The position numbers and the translations under genes are program-made. The notes beneath the pieces were generated by a model. It was not told the DNA's origin, ran no database searches, and was given only the letters and a program-made list of their open reading frames with translations. A stretch of 64,000 nt of DNA from Chitinophagaceae bacterium. GTDB lineage: Bacteria > Bacteroidota > Bacteroidia > Chitinophagales > Chitinophagaceae. The stretch lies in NCBI GenBank assembly GCA_016710745.1, contig JADJVB010000013.1:310001-374000 (forward strand). Reading direction: 5' to 3'. Shown here piece after piece: positions 18,271-26,400 of the stretch (positions within the stretch are counted from its first letter, which is position 1; every line of letters starts with the position of its first letter).

Positions 18271-18279
18271 GCTTTTTAT

Positions 18280-18936
18280 ATGGACAAACAGCAACAGCCA
18301 TTAGAAGACCTGCAACACATCAAGAAGATGATGGAACGCAGCAGTCGTTTTATAAGCCTGAGTGGCTTAAGCGGAATCGCAGCGGGCGTCTGCGCACTGG
18401 CAGGGGCCTGGTTTGCTAATCAGGTTATTGTAGAAAACGGGGGTCCTTCCGGATACAGAGACGTGGTCAGCCGTACTTTCCAGGCCGAGTCGCTCCGTGA
18501 TTTTATGGGGCACCGGCTTTTTCAGATTGCTGGCTTCACTTTTGTGGCGGCCCTGTTCCTGGCTTTTTTATTTACTTACCTGCGCAGTAAAAAAGACAAG
18601 ATACCGATGTGGGGTGCTACGGCACAGCGGCTTATGATTAATGTGGCCATACCGATGGCGGTTGGCGGTATTTACCTGTATAAACTGATGCAGTTTGGTA
18701 ACTATGGTTTGATTGCGCCGGGCTGTTTAATTTTTTATGGCCTGGCATTGGTTAATGCCGGAAAATATACGCTTGGCGAAGTAAGGTACCTCGGTTATTG
18801 TCAGCTTTTATTGGGCATCATTAATTGCTGGTTCGTTGGATACGGACTCTATTTTTGGGCCATGGGTTTTGGTGTGTTGCATATTATTTACGGTGGTTTA
18901 ATGTGGTACCGCTATGAAAAATCGAGCCCGGAATGA
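18280..18936 (+). CDS. Multi-pass membrane protein of the creD operon
   Basis: The preferred start at 18280 gives 218 residues beginning MDKQQQPLEDLQHIKKMMERSS. An in-frame ATG at 18247 exists, but its first codons would be the operator palindrome itself, so I reject it. The protein has about five membrane segments, starting with FISLSGLSGIAAGVCALAGAWF. No catalytic motif is seen and I do not recognise a named family. It overlaps the regulator gene by four bases (ATGA), so the two are translationally coupled. A membrane sensor or partner for the regulator is possible but unproven. Confidence 0.8.
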   Translation: MDKQQQPLEDLQHIKKMMERSSRFISLSGLSGIAAGVCALAGAWFANQVIVENGGPSGYRDVVSRTFQAESLRDFMGHRLFQIAGFTFVAALFLAFLFTYLRSKKDKIPMWGATAQRLMINVAIPMAVGGIYLYKLMQFGNYGLIAPGCLIFYGLALVNAGKYTLGEVRYLGYCQLLLGIINCWFVGYGLYFWAMGFGVLHIIYGGLMWYRYEKSSPE

Positions 18937-19223
18937 TTGAGAATTTAAATAAAATATTCGACAGCCGTATCCGCCTGGGTATCATGAGTACCCTGATGGT
19001 AAACGCCGATATCAGCTTTAACGAGCTGAAGGAACTGTTGAATATAACCGATGGAAACCTGGCCAGTCATTTAAAAACACTGGAGGAAAATGAGTATGTG
19101 AAAATTCATAAAGGGTTTATCGGAAAAAAAACAAACACCACGTATGCGGTAACCAAGGCCGGCGAAAAAGCATTTAAGATACATTTAACAGCACTGGAAA
19201 AAATGATTGGCTCAATGAAATAG
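18933..19223 (+). CDS. Winged-helix transcriptional regulator
   Basis: This 96-residue protein is a stand-alone winged-helix domain of the MarR/ArsR-like HTH_34 type. It has MIENLNKIFDSRIRLGIMSTLMVN, the helix-turn-helix ISFNELKELLNITDGNLASHLKTLEENEYV, and the wing VKIHKGFIGKKTNTTYAVTKAGEKAF. There is no sensor domain. It overlaps the upstream membrane protein gene and is followed by creD after 57 bases that contain the second operator copy. Autoregulation plus control of creD is the simplest reading, by inference from the palindromes. Confidence 0.92.
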   Translation: MIENLNKIFDSRIRLGIMSTLMVNADISFNELKELLNITDGNLASHLKTLEENEYVKIHKGFIGKKTNTTYAVTKAGEKAFKIHLTALEKMIGSMK

Positions 19224-19239
19224 TTTTTTTTATACTTTT

Positions 19240-19256
19240 ACTTTGAAATACAAAGT
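19240..19256 (+). promoter_or_regulatory. Operator palindrome ACTTTGAAATACAAAGT, second copy
   Basis: This is the exact reverse complement of the 17-base sequence at 18254-18270. It sits between the regulator stop codon and the creD start and includes a TTACTTTG string close to the -7 consensus. A bound repressor would therefore cover a likely internal promoter. Confidence 0.7.
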
Positions 19257-19280
19257 ACTTTTAAAGCCAAATTAACAAAC

Positions 19281-20612
19281 ATGGACACGCAAACGCCGCT
19301 CAACTTCTGGCAAAAAAATAAACTGATACTTAAATCTTTTTTTATCGCCTTCCTGGTATTGGCTTTGCTGATACCTACGTTTATCATCATGTACCTGGTG
19401 AGTGAACGAAAGGACAGGAAACAGGAAGTTACCCGCGAGATCAGTAACAAATGGTCGTCGGCACAAACAGTAACCGGTCCGTTTATAACCATACCCTATA
19501 CCGAACTAAATAATAACCAGGTTACCGAAAAGAAATACCTGTACCTGTTACCCGAAGACTTAAAAATTAACGGAGTAATTGAGCCGGAAATAAGGTACCG
19601 CAGTATTTATAAAGTACCGGTATTTACGGCCCGCCCCTTATTGTTTACCGGTAAATTTCATAACAACAGTTTAGCATCGGCAGGGATAAACCCGGCCACC
19701 ATAAAATGGAGCGAGGCCAAACTTTGTTTTGGTTTGAGTGATCTGAAAGGTATCAAACAACATTCAGTTACCTGGAATGACCAATTGATGGCGATGCAAC
19801 CCGGACTGCCTGATAACAGTATTTCGCAACAGGGTATGTCGGTTTCATTGCAAATAGATTCTTCTTTTGCAAATACCGATGCCGGCTTTTCAATTGAGTT
19901 GGTGCTGCAGGGTTCCGAAAACCTGTACTGTATGCCGCTGGGCAGCAAAACTTCGGTGCATTTTTCGTCTACCTGGACAAACCCGGCCTTTGATGGCAAG
20001 TATCTGCCCGATACCGAAAAGATCACTAAAAATGGATTCGAGGCGGATTGGACCATCTCCGAGTTTAACCGCGATTTCCCTAAAGTTTTTTCCAGTAACG
20101 GTAATACCGATATGGCTGTACGATCCAGTGGTTTTGGTGTTATCCTGCTATCGCCTTTTGATGCCTATGCACAAACGATGCGCTCACTGAAATATGCAAT
20201 CCTCATCATTGGGCTCACGTTTTTCGCTTATTTCTTTACTGAGATCTTTCAAAAGCGGCCGGTTCATCCGCTGCAATACATACTCATTGGTATGGCCCTG
20301 GTATTATTTTATACCCTGTTGCTGTCCATATCAGAATACCTGCCGTTTTTACAGGCTTATTTGATCGCTTCATCGGCAACGGTTTTGTTACTTAGTTGGT
20401 ACACACAAAGTATATTCAGAAAAATTAAAACGGTAATCATTTTCGCATCGCTTTTATCTGTTTTATACCTGTTCATTTATGTATTGATACAGATGGTAGA
20501 CAATGCCTTGTTATTTGGCAGTGTTGGTTTATTTGTATTGCTGGCCATTGCGATGTACCTGAGCCGAAAAATTGACTGGTATGGTATTGAAAGAAAAACA
20601 ATGGCGTCATGA
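19281..20612 (+). CDS. creD: Inner membrane protein CreD family
   Basis: The 443-residue protein matches CreD over its full length. It has an N-terminal membrane helix (about residues 13-37), a large extracytoplasmic beta-rich domain with the early VTREISNKWSSAQTVTGPFITIPY segment, and five or so C-terminal membrane helices starting near residue 300. In enterobacteria creD belongs to the CreBC regulon and affects envelope integrity. Here it sits with a winged-helix regulator instead of a two-component system. The start of the next gene overlaps its stop by four bases. Confidence 0.93.
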   Translation: MDTQTPLNFWQKNKLILKSFFIAFLVLALLIPTFIIMYLVSERKDRKQEVTREISNKWSSAQTVTGPFITIPYTELNNNQVTEKKYLYLLPEDLKINGVIEPEIRYRSIYKVPVFTARPLLFTGKFHNNSLASAGINPATIKWSEAKLCFGLSDLKGIKQHSVTWNDQLMAMQPGLPDNSISQQGMSVSLQIDSSFANTDAGFSIELVLQGSENLYCMPLGSKTSVHFSSTWTNPAFDGKYLPDTEKITKNGFEADWTISEFNRDFPKVFSSNGNTDMAVRSSGFGVILLSPFDAYAQTMRSLKYAILIIGLTFFAYFFTEIFQKRPVHPLQYILIGMALVLFYTLLLSISEYLPFLQAYLIASSATVLLLSWYTQSIFRKIKTVIIFASLLSVLYLFIYVLIQMVDNALLFGSVGLFVLLAIAMYLSRKIDWYGIERKTMAS

Positions 20613-21085
20613 GTTTATACCAGGTCATAAAAAAACAAAGATCGGCACTGCTCGTTTTTTTAACACACCGCATGGCTTTGCCGCTGTTGAAGCTGATCAG
20701 GAAGCCCGACATATTTCCCTATTCGGCGGAAGATCTGCAACAGTTTCCGGTAAATACGCTGGGATACGACCTGGTGCATTTTCTCCATCATAAAGAACTG
20801 GATCTATTGCCATATTATGCCCGGCACGATATCAAGCATATTTTGCTGGAATACGATACCACCGATGAGGGCGAAGTATGTTTGCAGTGTTTTATGCTGG
20901 GTAACGGGCATATTTCGTTCCCGGTGTTGGCCACGGTTTTGTACGGATTTGTAACCATGCCCGAATATTGGGCCAGTTTCAAAAAAGCTTTTTTAAGGGG
21001 AAAGAAATGCGCACCCATTGCCGGTTGGGACTGGTTTGGCATCTTGACCCATCCAACAATATCATTGCGAATGAAAATAAAATAG
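20609..21085 (+). CDS. COQ4-like protein
   Basis: This 158-residue product carries the COQ4 family zinc motif HDxxHx11E: His73-Asp74, His77 and Glu89 in RHDIKHILLEYDTTDEGE. The flanks LDLLPYYA and FMLGNGHISFPVLATVLYGF also fit. In eukaryotes and proteobacteria COQ4 proteins act in ubiquinone biosynthesis, but Bacteroidota normally make menaquinone, so the role here is likely different. It overlaps creD by four bases (ATGA), so it is translated with creD. The family call rests on the motif and flanking similarity. Confidence 0.8.
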   Translation: MSLYQVIKKQRSALLVFLTHRMALPLLKLIRKPDIFPYSAEDLQQFPVNTLGYDLVHFLHHKELDLLPYYARHDIKHILLEYDTTDEGEVCLQCFMLGNGHISFPVLATVLYGFVTMPEYWASFKKAFLRGKKCAPIAGWDWFGILTHPTISLRMKIK

Positions 21086-21114
21086 AAATAATTTAATAAT
21101 CTAAAAACAATTGT

Positions 21115-21330
21115 ATGAAACAGATCTGGTTTAAAAAGGCAGGGTGGATATATATGCCGGTGCATCCCCTGGGATTTGTGGTAACTGTTTTAGCGATCCT
21201 GTTTATGGTACCCGTAGTGATGGCCATCGACCGAAATGCACATTCGGTTACCGACGAACTGTATGAAATTTTTGTTTATTTAACCTGTACCGCTTTTTGG
21301 TGGAAATGGGTAGCGGAAAAAACATCATAA
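21115..21330 (+). CDS. Small membrane protein of the creD operon
   Basis: The 71-residue product has two predicted membrane helices (PLGFVVTVLAILFMVPVVMAI and a weaker one near LYEIFVYLTCTAFWW) and an N-terminal KKAGWIYMPVHP segment. It begins 29 bases after the COQ4-like gene and is the last gene of the operon. I do not know its function. Its size, hydrophobic pattern and position make it a credible gene. Confidence 0.7.
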   Translation: MKQIWFKKAGWIYMPVHPLGFVVTVLAILFMVPVVMAIDRNAHSVTDELYEIFVYLTCTAFWWKWVAEKTS

Positions 21331-21653
21331 CGGTAAAAGCCCGAACATGGCGCCGCTACGTCATACGCTTTTAAAAAATATGTTTCAAAAAGTCATCAGA
21401 TAAAGATGAATAACTTTCTTTCAAAAATGCCGTCATATTGATCTCCAAAAGAAAAATGGCTAATTCCTTATTGCCAAGTGTACCATTTCGCAAACCTGCG
21501 TAGTCAGGAAATTTGTTTGTTGTTACCCCTATTGTAAATGTGGTACAAATTTGATTCTTCAAATTGCATGTTCAAATGGTCAGGTACGGATGCATGTTTA
21601 TTTATTAAACGAATTTTTCAGGGATCCGGCGTTTTGGAGCCGTCTTGACCCCT
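21331..21653. other. 323-base convergent intergenic region
   Basis: This gap separates two convergent units. It contains a 63-codon minus-strand frame (21371-21562) of doubtful reality and weak hairpins, one with arms AAAAGC and GCTTTT near 21333-21376. I see no promoter or RNA gene. Confidence 0.5.
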
Positions 21654-24600
21654 TTAAAAATCCAGCCCCAAAGCAAAATACATAATAGGTTTTCCTTTAA
21701 AGAAGCCACTCATGGGCCAGGCTGCATCAAATTTAACGAAATAACCCAGCAGGGTGGTACGGGCACCAAAACCATATCCGCCCGCAAAAGGGCCAATACC
21801 ACCGGCTTTCACCAACACGGTAACCGGTCCGGGCTGTCCGTTGGGTAACGTGGTATTAATTCGTTGGGTTGGACGTTTTAAACTGTTATACGCTCCGTTC
21901 CAGGCTGTTCCCAGATCTATAAATTGAACGATCTGGAAATTATTCAAAAAGGAATTGTTCAATGTACGGTCGAAAAAGGTGGATACAATGGGTAACCTCA
22001 ATTCGCTGTTGATCACAACGGCATTGTTTCCGTTTGCAATGTTTTGAATATAGCCACGCATATTAACCGCTAAACTCTGGAAAGCATAATTCTGATCATT
22101 CGCCGGCGGATTGTTGGTATTAAAATATCGTTCTTTAATTAATACCCGCGGATTATCGGTGCTGTATTTCTGGTTTTCACCAAACATCAGCCAACCATCA
22201 ACACCGCCCAGGTAATAGATCAATTTTTGATTACCCCAACTGAAGTCGCCTGCAGCGCGGCCAGCCCAGATGAAATTGCGGAAGATCGGATAATAGTAAC
22301 GGGCGTCGAATCCCAAATTAAACGTGCTGGGACCTTCGGCAAATTGTACTTTATTCACCTGCCTGTTGTAATCGAAATATATTTTATAACGTAGCCCATT
22401 CCAGATATTCATGGCCGGGTTCAGGCTGTTATCATATACATATTCGAGATGGGTGACCGAATACAAGGTTTTTTGATCTTCCAGTATGTTGCTGAGGGCA
22501 TCAACCGAAGAAACAATGGATTTATCAGATCTGATCCCTGTACTCAAACGTATACTCTTGGTTACATCAAAAGGATAGCTGGCATTTACCTGGTATAAAT
22601 TGGTGAATATTTTACCCGGGTAATTGTTGATGAGATTTCCGGCAAGATCATACACGGCTACACCACCCTGCTGTACATTGCGGTAATACGTGAGGCCCCA
22701 ATCTATGCGGCGTTTATAATTCTGATAACTGAGCAACCACTCGTTGTCTTTTAGATTTGACCCGATTCTAAAGCCGCCGGTAATTTTTACATCTTCCATC
22801 AACTCCGATGTTCCCAACCGTATCAGGCCATTCAATACCGAGCCCGAATTAAGCATAATTGGGCCGTTTCCGCCTGTATAAGCCTGGTAGCGGTTTACCA
22901 GTACGCCCGAGCTGAAACCAGCCGAGCCATAATCAACCGAAAACTTGGGTGGTTTGTAACGGTATTGTTTTATTGTTTTCAAAACATTATAGGTGGCGGG
23001 CACAGGTGCCTGAATTTTTATTTCTTTACCTTTTTCATCCGCAGGATTCTGCGAATTGGCGAATTCGGTCTGAAAAAAATCGTCTTCTTTTTTACCGGCT
23101 TTGGCTGCATCTATTGCTTTTTTTACGGCTGCTGTATCGGTAAACTCACCCATGGTCTTTTTCCTGAATTCTGTTGGTTGTGCCGTGATATTGCGGCGAC
23201 GCAACGTATTTTCGTCGATCTTTAATTTATACAAAACTTTGTCATCACTCTGGCGGGTAACCTCACTCACCTGGTTATTATCGCCGGCAATCCGGGTTTC
23301 GGCCAATGTGCTTTGGTAATTTGATAAGGGGAAGGTATAGGCCGAGTCGGAAGAAATAGAAACCACGGCCACTGAATCAACATCCGTTTTTTTATAAAGC
23401 CTTAATGTGCTGTCTACGTCTTTGGCAGATGGGTTGCGCAAAATTTCACCGGCAATCAAAACCAACGTATCAAGTCCTTCTTTTTTTGTTGTAAAAAAAC
23501 CGGCATACCGGTTACCCACACCATTTTCATCACTTACAAACGTAAAATGACTTTCATTGTACTGCATGGGACTGCGCGCATTACCATATTTTAAATGCGA
23601 TAATTGGGTGATCTGGTTCAGTTCGGGCTTATCACCAAAATTGGTGATCAAAAATATATTGTATTTACTGTTGCTGGGTAAAATACTGTCGCCGCTTTTT
23701 GCCGATGGGGTAGGCCGGTTACTGGCAAAAATAATTCCGGTTTTATTGGGGAACGCTACAAACGAAGCGTCGAGGTTATCGTATACATCGTTGGTGATCT
23801 GTTTTATTTTTTCGTTTTGCAGCTCAAGCGTAAAAATATCGGTATGCCCGTTTTTCACGGCAGACAGTAGCAGCGTGTTGCTGTTCAACATGTATTTTAC
23901 ATCCTGCACCTGGTCAAACGCTTTGGTAAGGTCAATTTTGATCGTTTTATATCGGGTGATGATATCGTACACAAACAGGTTTAATTTTCCTTCTTTGGTA
24001 TAAATAACCGCTATCCTGGTGCCTTTGGGATCCCAGGCCATCATGGGGTAATTGGGATTCATTTCATTTTTGTAACTGCGAACACCATATTTCAACAGGG
24101 TTTTGTTTTCGTATTCATCGTTGTAGATCACCCGAACGATGCCTTTTTTAAACTGCGTAACCACGTAGGAGTTGTTGCGTTTTACCGGGTTAACGTTAAA
24201 ACGAAAATAATCGAGACGGCTGTTAATGCTGAAACCATCAACATAACTTCCTTTGGGATATGGTTTTCTCCTGGCAATGTCTTTGTAATATTTGTTGTCC
24301 TGGTATTCCATAAACTCTTCCAGCACTTCTTTAAATTTCTTTTTACAAACCTGCAGACAGGCTTTGTTTAAATTCTTGTATACGGTAGCCAGGTACAACA
24401 GGTAGGTGACATTTTCTTTTTTGTATTTTTCTTCAATAAAATACCAAAAAGCATGGCCGGCTATTTCGGGTTTGGCAAAGGCAAACTTGCTGAATTTACT
24501 GTAGTTGCCACTGAGTATTTCACTTTTCAATTCATCATCGAGTTCGGTACTCCAGTTCTGGGCCTGGTAACTGATATACCCGTCGGTCATCCATTTAGGC

Positions 24601-25127
24601 AGATCCAGCAGGGCCTGGTTACCGGCAATTTCTCCAAGGTCGTCGCCAAATAACCTGTTTTCGGTTAATATCTGTGAAATACCCTGTCGTACCTGCAATC
24701 GGAGTTTCTCATGATCAGCTTCAAAATAAACAACCATCTTATTGTTAACGAGCTTGGTTCCGCCACCGGTATTTTGCCAGTCAATCCCCAGTCCGATATT
24801 GCTTTGCTGCATTTCGGCAAAGTCGTTGTACAAAACAATATTGGCCCGCCGCTGCATGCTATACTCGGTGGAGGCTTCCAGTTGCGGCAATTCTTTTTCG
24901 GCACTTTGTGCTATAAATTTGGCCAGTTCCTCACCATTCTGATGATAATAGACATTGAAATTCCTGGTTTGGTAATAGTTCCATTTGAATTTTTTGAACT
25001 GTACCCTGTTTTTACCAAATTCCACCGCGTTAACCTGCGCATCAGCGATAATGGGCAAAAAGAAACAGGCGATAAATAATGGGAAAATTAGTTTGATGAC
25101 GGTTTTTTTACAATATAGCCAATTCAT
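21654..25127 (-). CDS. Large secreted protein: degenerate peptidase-like domain, beta-propeller, outer-membrane barrel
   Basis: I start at 25127 because MNWLYCKKTVIKLIFPLFIACFF gives a clean signal peptide and an exact TAATTTTG box lies six bases upstream. A frame starting at 25241 would add 38 unlikely residues. The 1157-residue protein has an N-terminal domain with a DLPKWMTDGYISYQAQ segment, which recalls gluzincin peptidases but has no HExxH. A TolB-like propeller follows (repeats such as YPMMAWDPKGTRIAVIYT). A C-terminal stretch of about 450 residues looks like an outer-membrane beta-barrel ending in LGLDF. The architecture is known in Bacteroidota, but the function is not. Confidence 0.85.
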   Translation of the reverse strand: MNWLYCKKTVIKLIFPLFIACFFLPIIADAQVNAVEFGKNRVQFKKFKWNYYQTRNFNVYYHQNGEELAKFIAQSAEKELPQLEASTEYSMQRRANIVLYNDFAEMQQSNIGLGIDWQNTGGGTKLVNNKMVVYFEADHEKLRLQVRQGISQILTENRLFGDDLGEIAGNQALLDLPKWMTDGYISYQAQNWSTELDDELKSEILSGNYSKFSKFAFAKPEIAGHAFWYFIEEKYKKENVTYLLYLATVYKNLNKACLQVCKKKFKEVLEEFMEYQDNKYYKDIARRKPYPKGSYVDGFSINSRLDYFRFNVNPVKRNNSYVVTQFKKGIVRVIYNDEYENKTLLKYGVRSYKNEMNPNYPMMAWDPKGTRIAVIYTKEGKLNLFVYDIITRYKTIKIDLTKAFDQVQDVKYMLNSNTLLLSAVKNGHTDIFTLELQNEKIKQITNDVYDNLDASFVAFPNKTGIIFASNRPTPSAKSGDSILPSNSKYNIFLITNFGDKPELNQITQLSHLKYGNARSPMQYNESHFTFVSDENGVGNRYAGFFTTKKEGLDTLVLIAGEILRNPSAKDVDSTLRLYKKTDVDSVAVVSISSDSAYTFPLSNYQSTLAETRIAGDNNQVSEVTRQSDDKVLYKLKIDENTLRRRNITAQPTEFRKKTMGEFTDTAAVKKAIDAAKAGKKEDDFFQTEFANSQNPADEKGKEIKIQAPVPATYNVLKTIKQYRYKPPKFSVDYGSAGFSSGVLVNRYQAYTGGNGPIMLNSGSVLNGLIRLGTSELMEDVKITGGFRIGSNLKDNEWLLSYQNYKRRIDWGLTYYRNVQQGGVAVYDLAGNLINNYPGKIFTNLYQVNASYPFDVTKSIRLSTGIRSDKSIVSSVDALSNILEDQKTLYSVTHLEYVYDNSLNPAMNIWNGLRYKIYFDYNRQVNKVQFAEGPSTFNLGFDARYYYPIFRNFIWAGRAAGDFSWGNQKLIYYLGGVDGWLMFGENQKYSTDNPRVLIKERYFNTNNPPANDQNYAFQSLAVNMRGYIQNIANGNNAVVINSELRLPIVSTFFDRTLNNSFLNNFQIVQFIDLGTAWNGAYNSLKRPTQRINTTLPNGQPGPVTVLVKAGGIGPFAGGYGFGARTTLLGYFVKFDAAWPMSGFFKGKPIMYFALGLDF

Positions 25128-25133
25128 TTGTTT

Positions 25134-25141
25134 CAAAATTA
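25134..25141 (-). promoter_or_regulatory. Exact -7 box TAATTTTG of the propeller/barrel gene
   Basis: On the minus strand TAATTTTG is followed by AAACAA and ATG, a gap of six bases. This supports the start at 25127 and predicts almost no 5' leader. Confidence 0.5.
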
Positions 25142-25299
25142 TCGGGGTATTTGGATCATTTGCTGATTTACTGTCCGGCTTTATGGCCAATATATTCGTT
25201 GAGATCGAATTAAAAGTCATCTTTCTTTGCATATCTGTCATTTGTACCTTAAAATTAGTTGTTTTGTAATAAATTGACCACAGTAAAATTATACCAGCT

Positions 25300-25938
25300 A
25301 TGTTAAAAATAAAATCCTTTGAATTTAGTCCTATACAGGAAAATACGTATTTATTGTATAATGAGTTTAATGAGTGTTTAATTGTTGACCCCGGATGCTA
25401 TTTTCCCGAAGAAAAAGAGGAGCTGGCGGCGTTTATTACACAGAGCAATTTAAAGCCAACAATGCTGCTTAATACCCATTGCCATTTGGACCATGTTTTT
25501 GGCAATAAATTCATTGCCGAAACCTACGGACTAACCCTTCACCTGCACGAAAAAGAGAAAAAGCTGCTGGATTATGCGCCCACATCTGGTTTGATGTATA
25601 ATATGCCTTTTGATAATTATAAAGGAGATTACATCTATGTAAAGGAAGGCGATATAGTAAAACTTGGGGAAGATGAATTGCATGTAATTGAAGCCCCGGG
25701 CCACTCACCGGGGCATATTTGTTTTTACTGCGCCAAACAAAATTTTATCATCAGTGGCGATGTATTATTTAACCGCAGTATTGGCCGAACCGACCTGCCG
25801 GGCGGCAATCATCAAATGCTGTTGAAGAATATCAGGGAAAAATTATTTGTTTTACCCGATGAAACGGTTGTGTACAGCGGGCACGGGCCGGAGACTAATA
25901 TTGGCGATGAGAAAAAGTATAATCCGTTTTTGAGTTGA
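25300..25938 (+). CDS. Metallo-beta-lactamase fold hydrolase (glyoxalase II-like)
   Basis: The 212-residue protein has the metal-binding motif THCHLDH (His60, His62, Asp64, His65), a further His in APGHSPGH, the bridging Asp in ISGDVLF, and a final His in YSGHGPET. Its length and the GDVLFNRSIGRTDLPGG segment are typical of glyoxalase II-like hydrolases in Bacteroidota. The substrate, a thioester or similar, is not defined by sequence. It is divergent from the large propeller protein. Confidence 0.92.
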   Translation: MLKIKSFEFSPIQENTYLLYNEFNECLIVDPGCYFPEEKEELAAFITQSNLKPTMLLNTHCHLDHVFGNKFIAETYGLTLHLHEKEKKLLDYAPTSGLMYNMPFDNYKGDYIYVKEGDIVKLGEDELHVIEAPGHSPGHICFYCAKQNFIISGDVLFNRSIGRTDLPGGNHQMLLKNIREKLFVLPDETVVYSGHGPETNIGDEKKYNPFLS

Positions 25939-25967
25939 ATCGGAAGCGATCAAAAGAAAAGTACTTA

Positions 25968-26375
25968 TTATTGTTCAACAGTAACCTGTATTATTCCCTC
26001 GGGGCAACCATTGTAACAATCTACAGCTTTCCACACTTCAATATGATGAACATCTTCCTTTCTAAATAATGCCATATCCCAGGTAAACGTTTCGCTACGT
26101 GGATTCATATAATGAAAATTATGAGCATAAATATAAAAGGTTACTTTATCCGCATATAAAACAGTTAAAATTCTGGCATATTTAGGGTTATCTGATGAAA
26201 TAATCTTCATACTGACATAATTACTTGGCACTTTTAGTAAAAAGGTATCAATGGGTTTATTTTTATAAAGGTTAAGGTTTAATGCAGATAAGTATGTCAA
26301 TGCAGTATCTGGAGTCTGGGAAAAAATAGACTTAGAAATAAGCATCAACGTAATAAGAAAAATTTGTTTTTTCAT
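25968..26375 (-). CDS. Hypothetical secreted protein
   Basis: This 135-residue product has a signal peptide (MKKQIFLITLMLISKSIFSQ) and an extracytoplasmic domain with several aromatic strands (VTFYIYAHNFHYMNP) and a C-terminal CYNGCPEG pair of Cys residues. I do not recognise the family. It follows the Gly-rich broken gene on the same strand, and an exact TAATTTTG box at 26393-26400 overlaps the end of that gene. The surrounding 2 kb is visibly richer in A and T than the flanks. Confidence 0.7.
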   Translation of the reverse strand: MKKQIFLITLMLISKSIFSQTPDTALTYLSALNLNLYKNKPIDTFLLKVPSNYVSMKIISSDNPKYARILTVLYADKVTFYIYAHNFHYMNPRSETFTWDMALFRKEDVHHIEVWKAVDCYNGCPEGIIQVTVEQ

Positions 26376-26392
26376 GAATTCTAATTTAAAGG

Positions 26393-26400
26393 CAAAATTA
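26393..26400 (-). promoter_or_regulatory. -7 box TAATTTTG of the hypothetical secreted protein gene
   Basis: An exact TAnnTTTG match on the minus strand ends 17 bases before the ATG at 26375. It overlaps the stop codon of the preceding gene. Confidence 0.4.

Noticed and set aside
18247..18279. ATG at 18247 as the start of the first gene of the creD operon
   Set aside because: Its first codons would be the operator palindrome, and the ATG at 18280 gives a better N-terminus.
21371..21562. 63-codon minus-strand frame
   Set aside because: It has no signal, no family match and no promoter. It could be a remnant, but I cannot support it as a gene.
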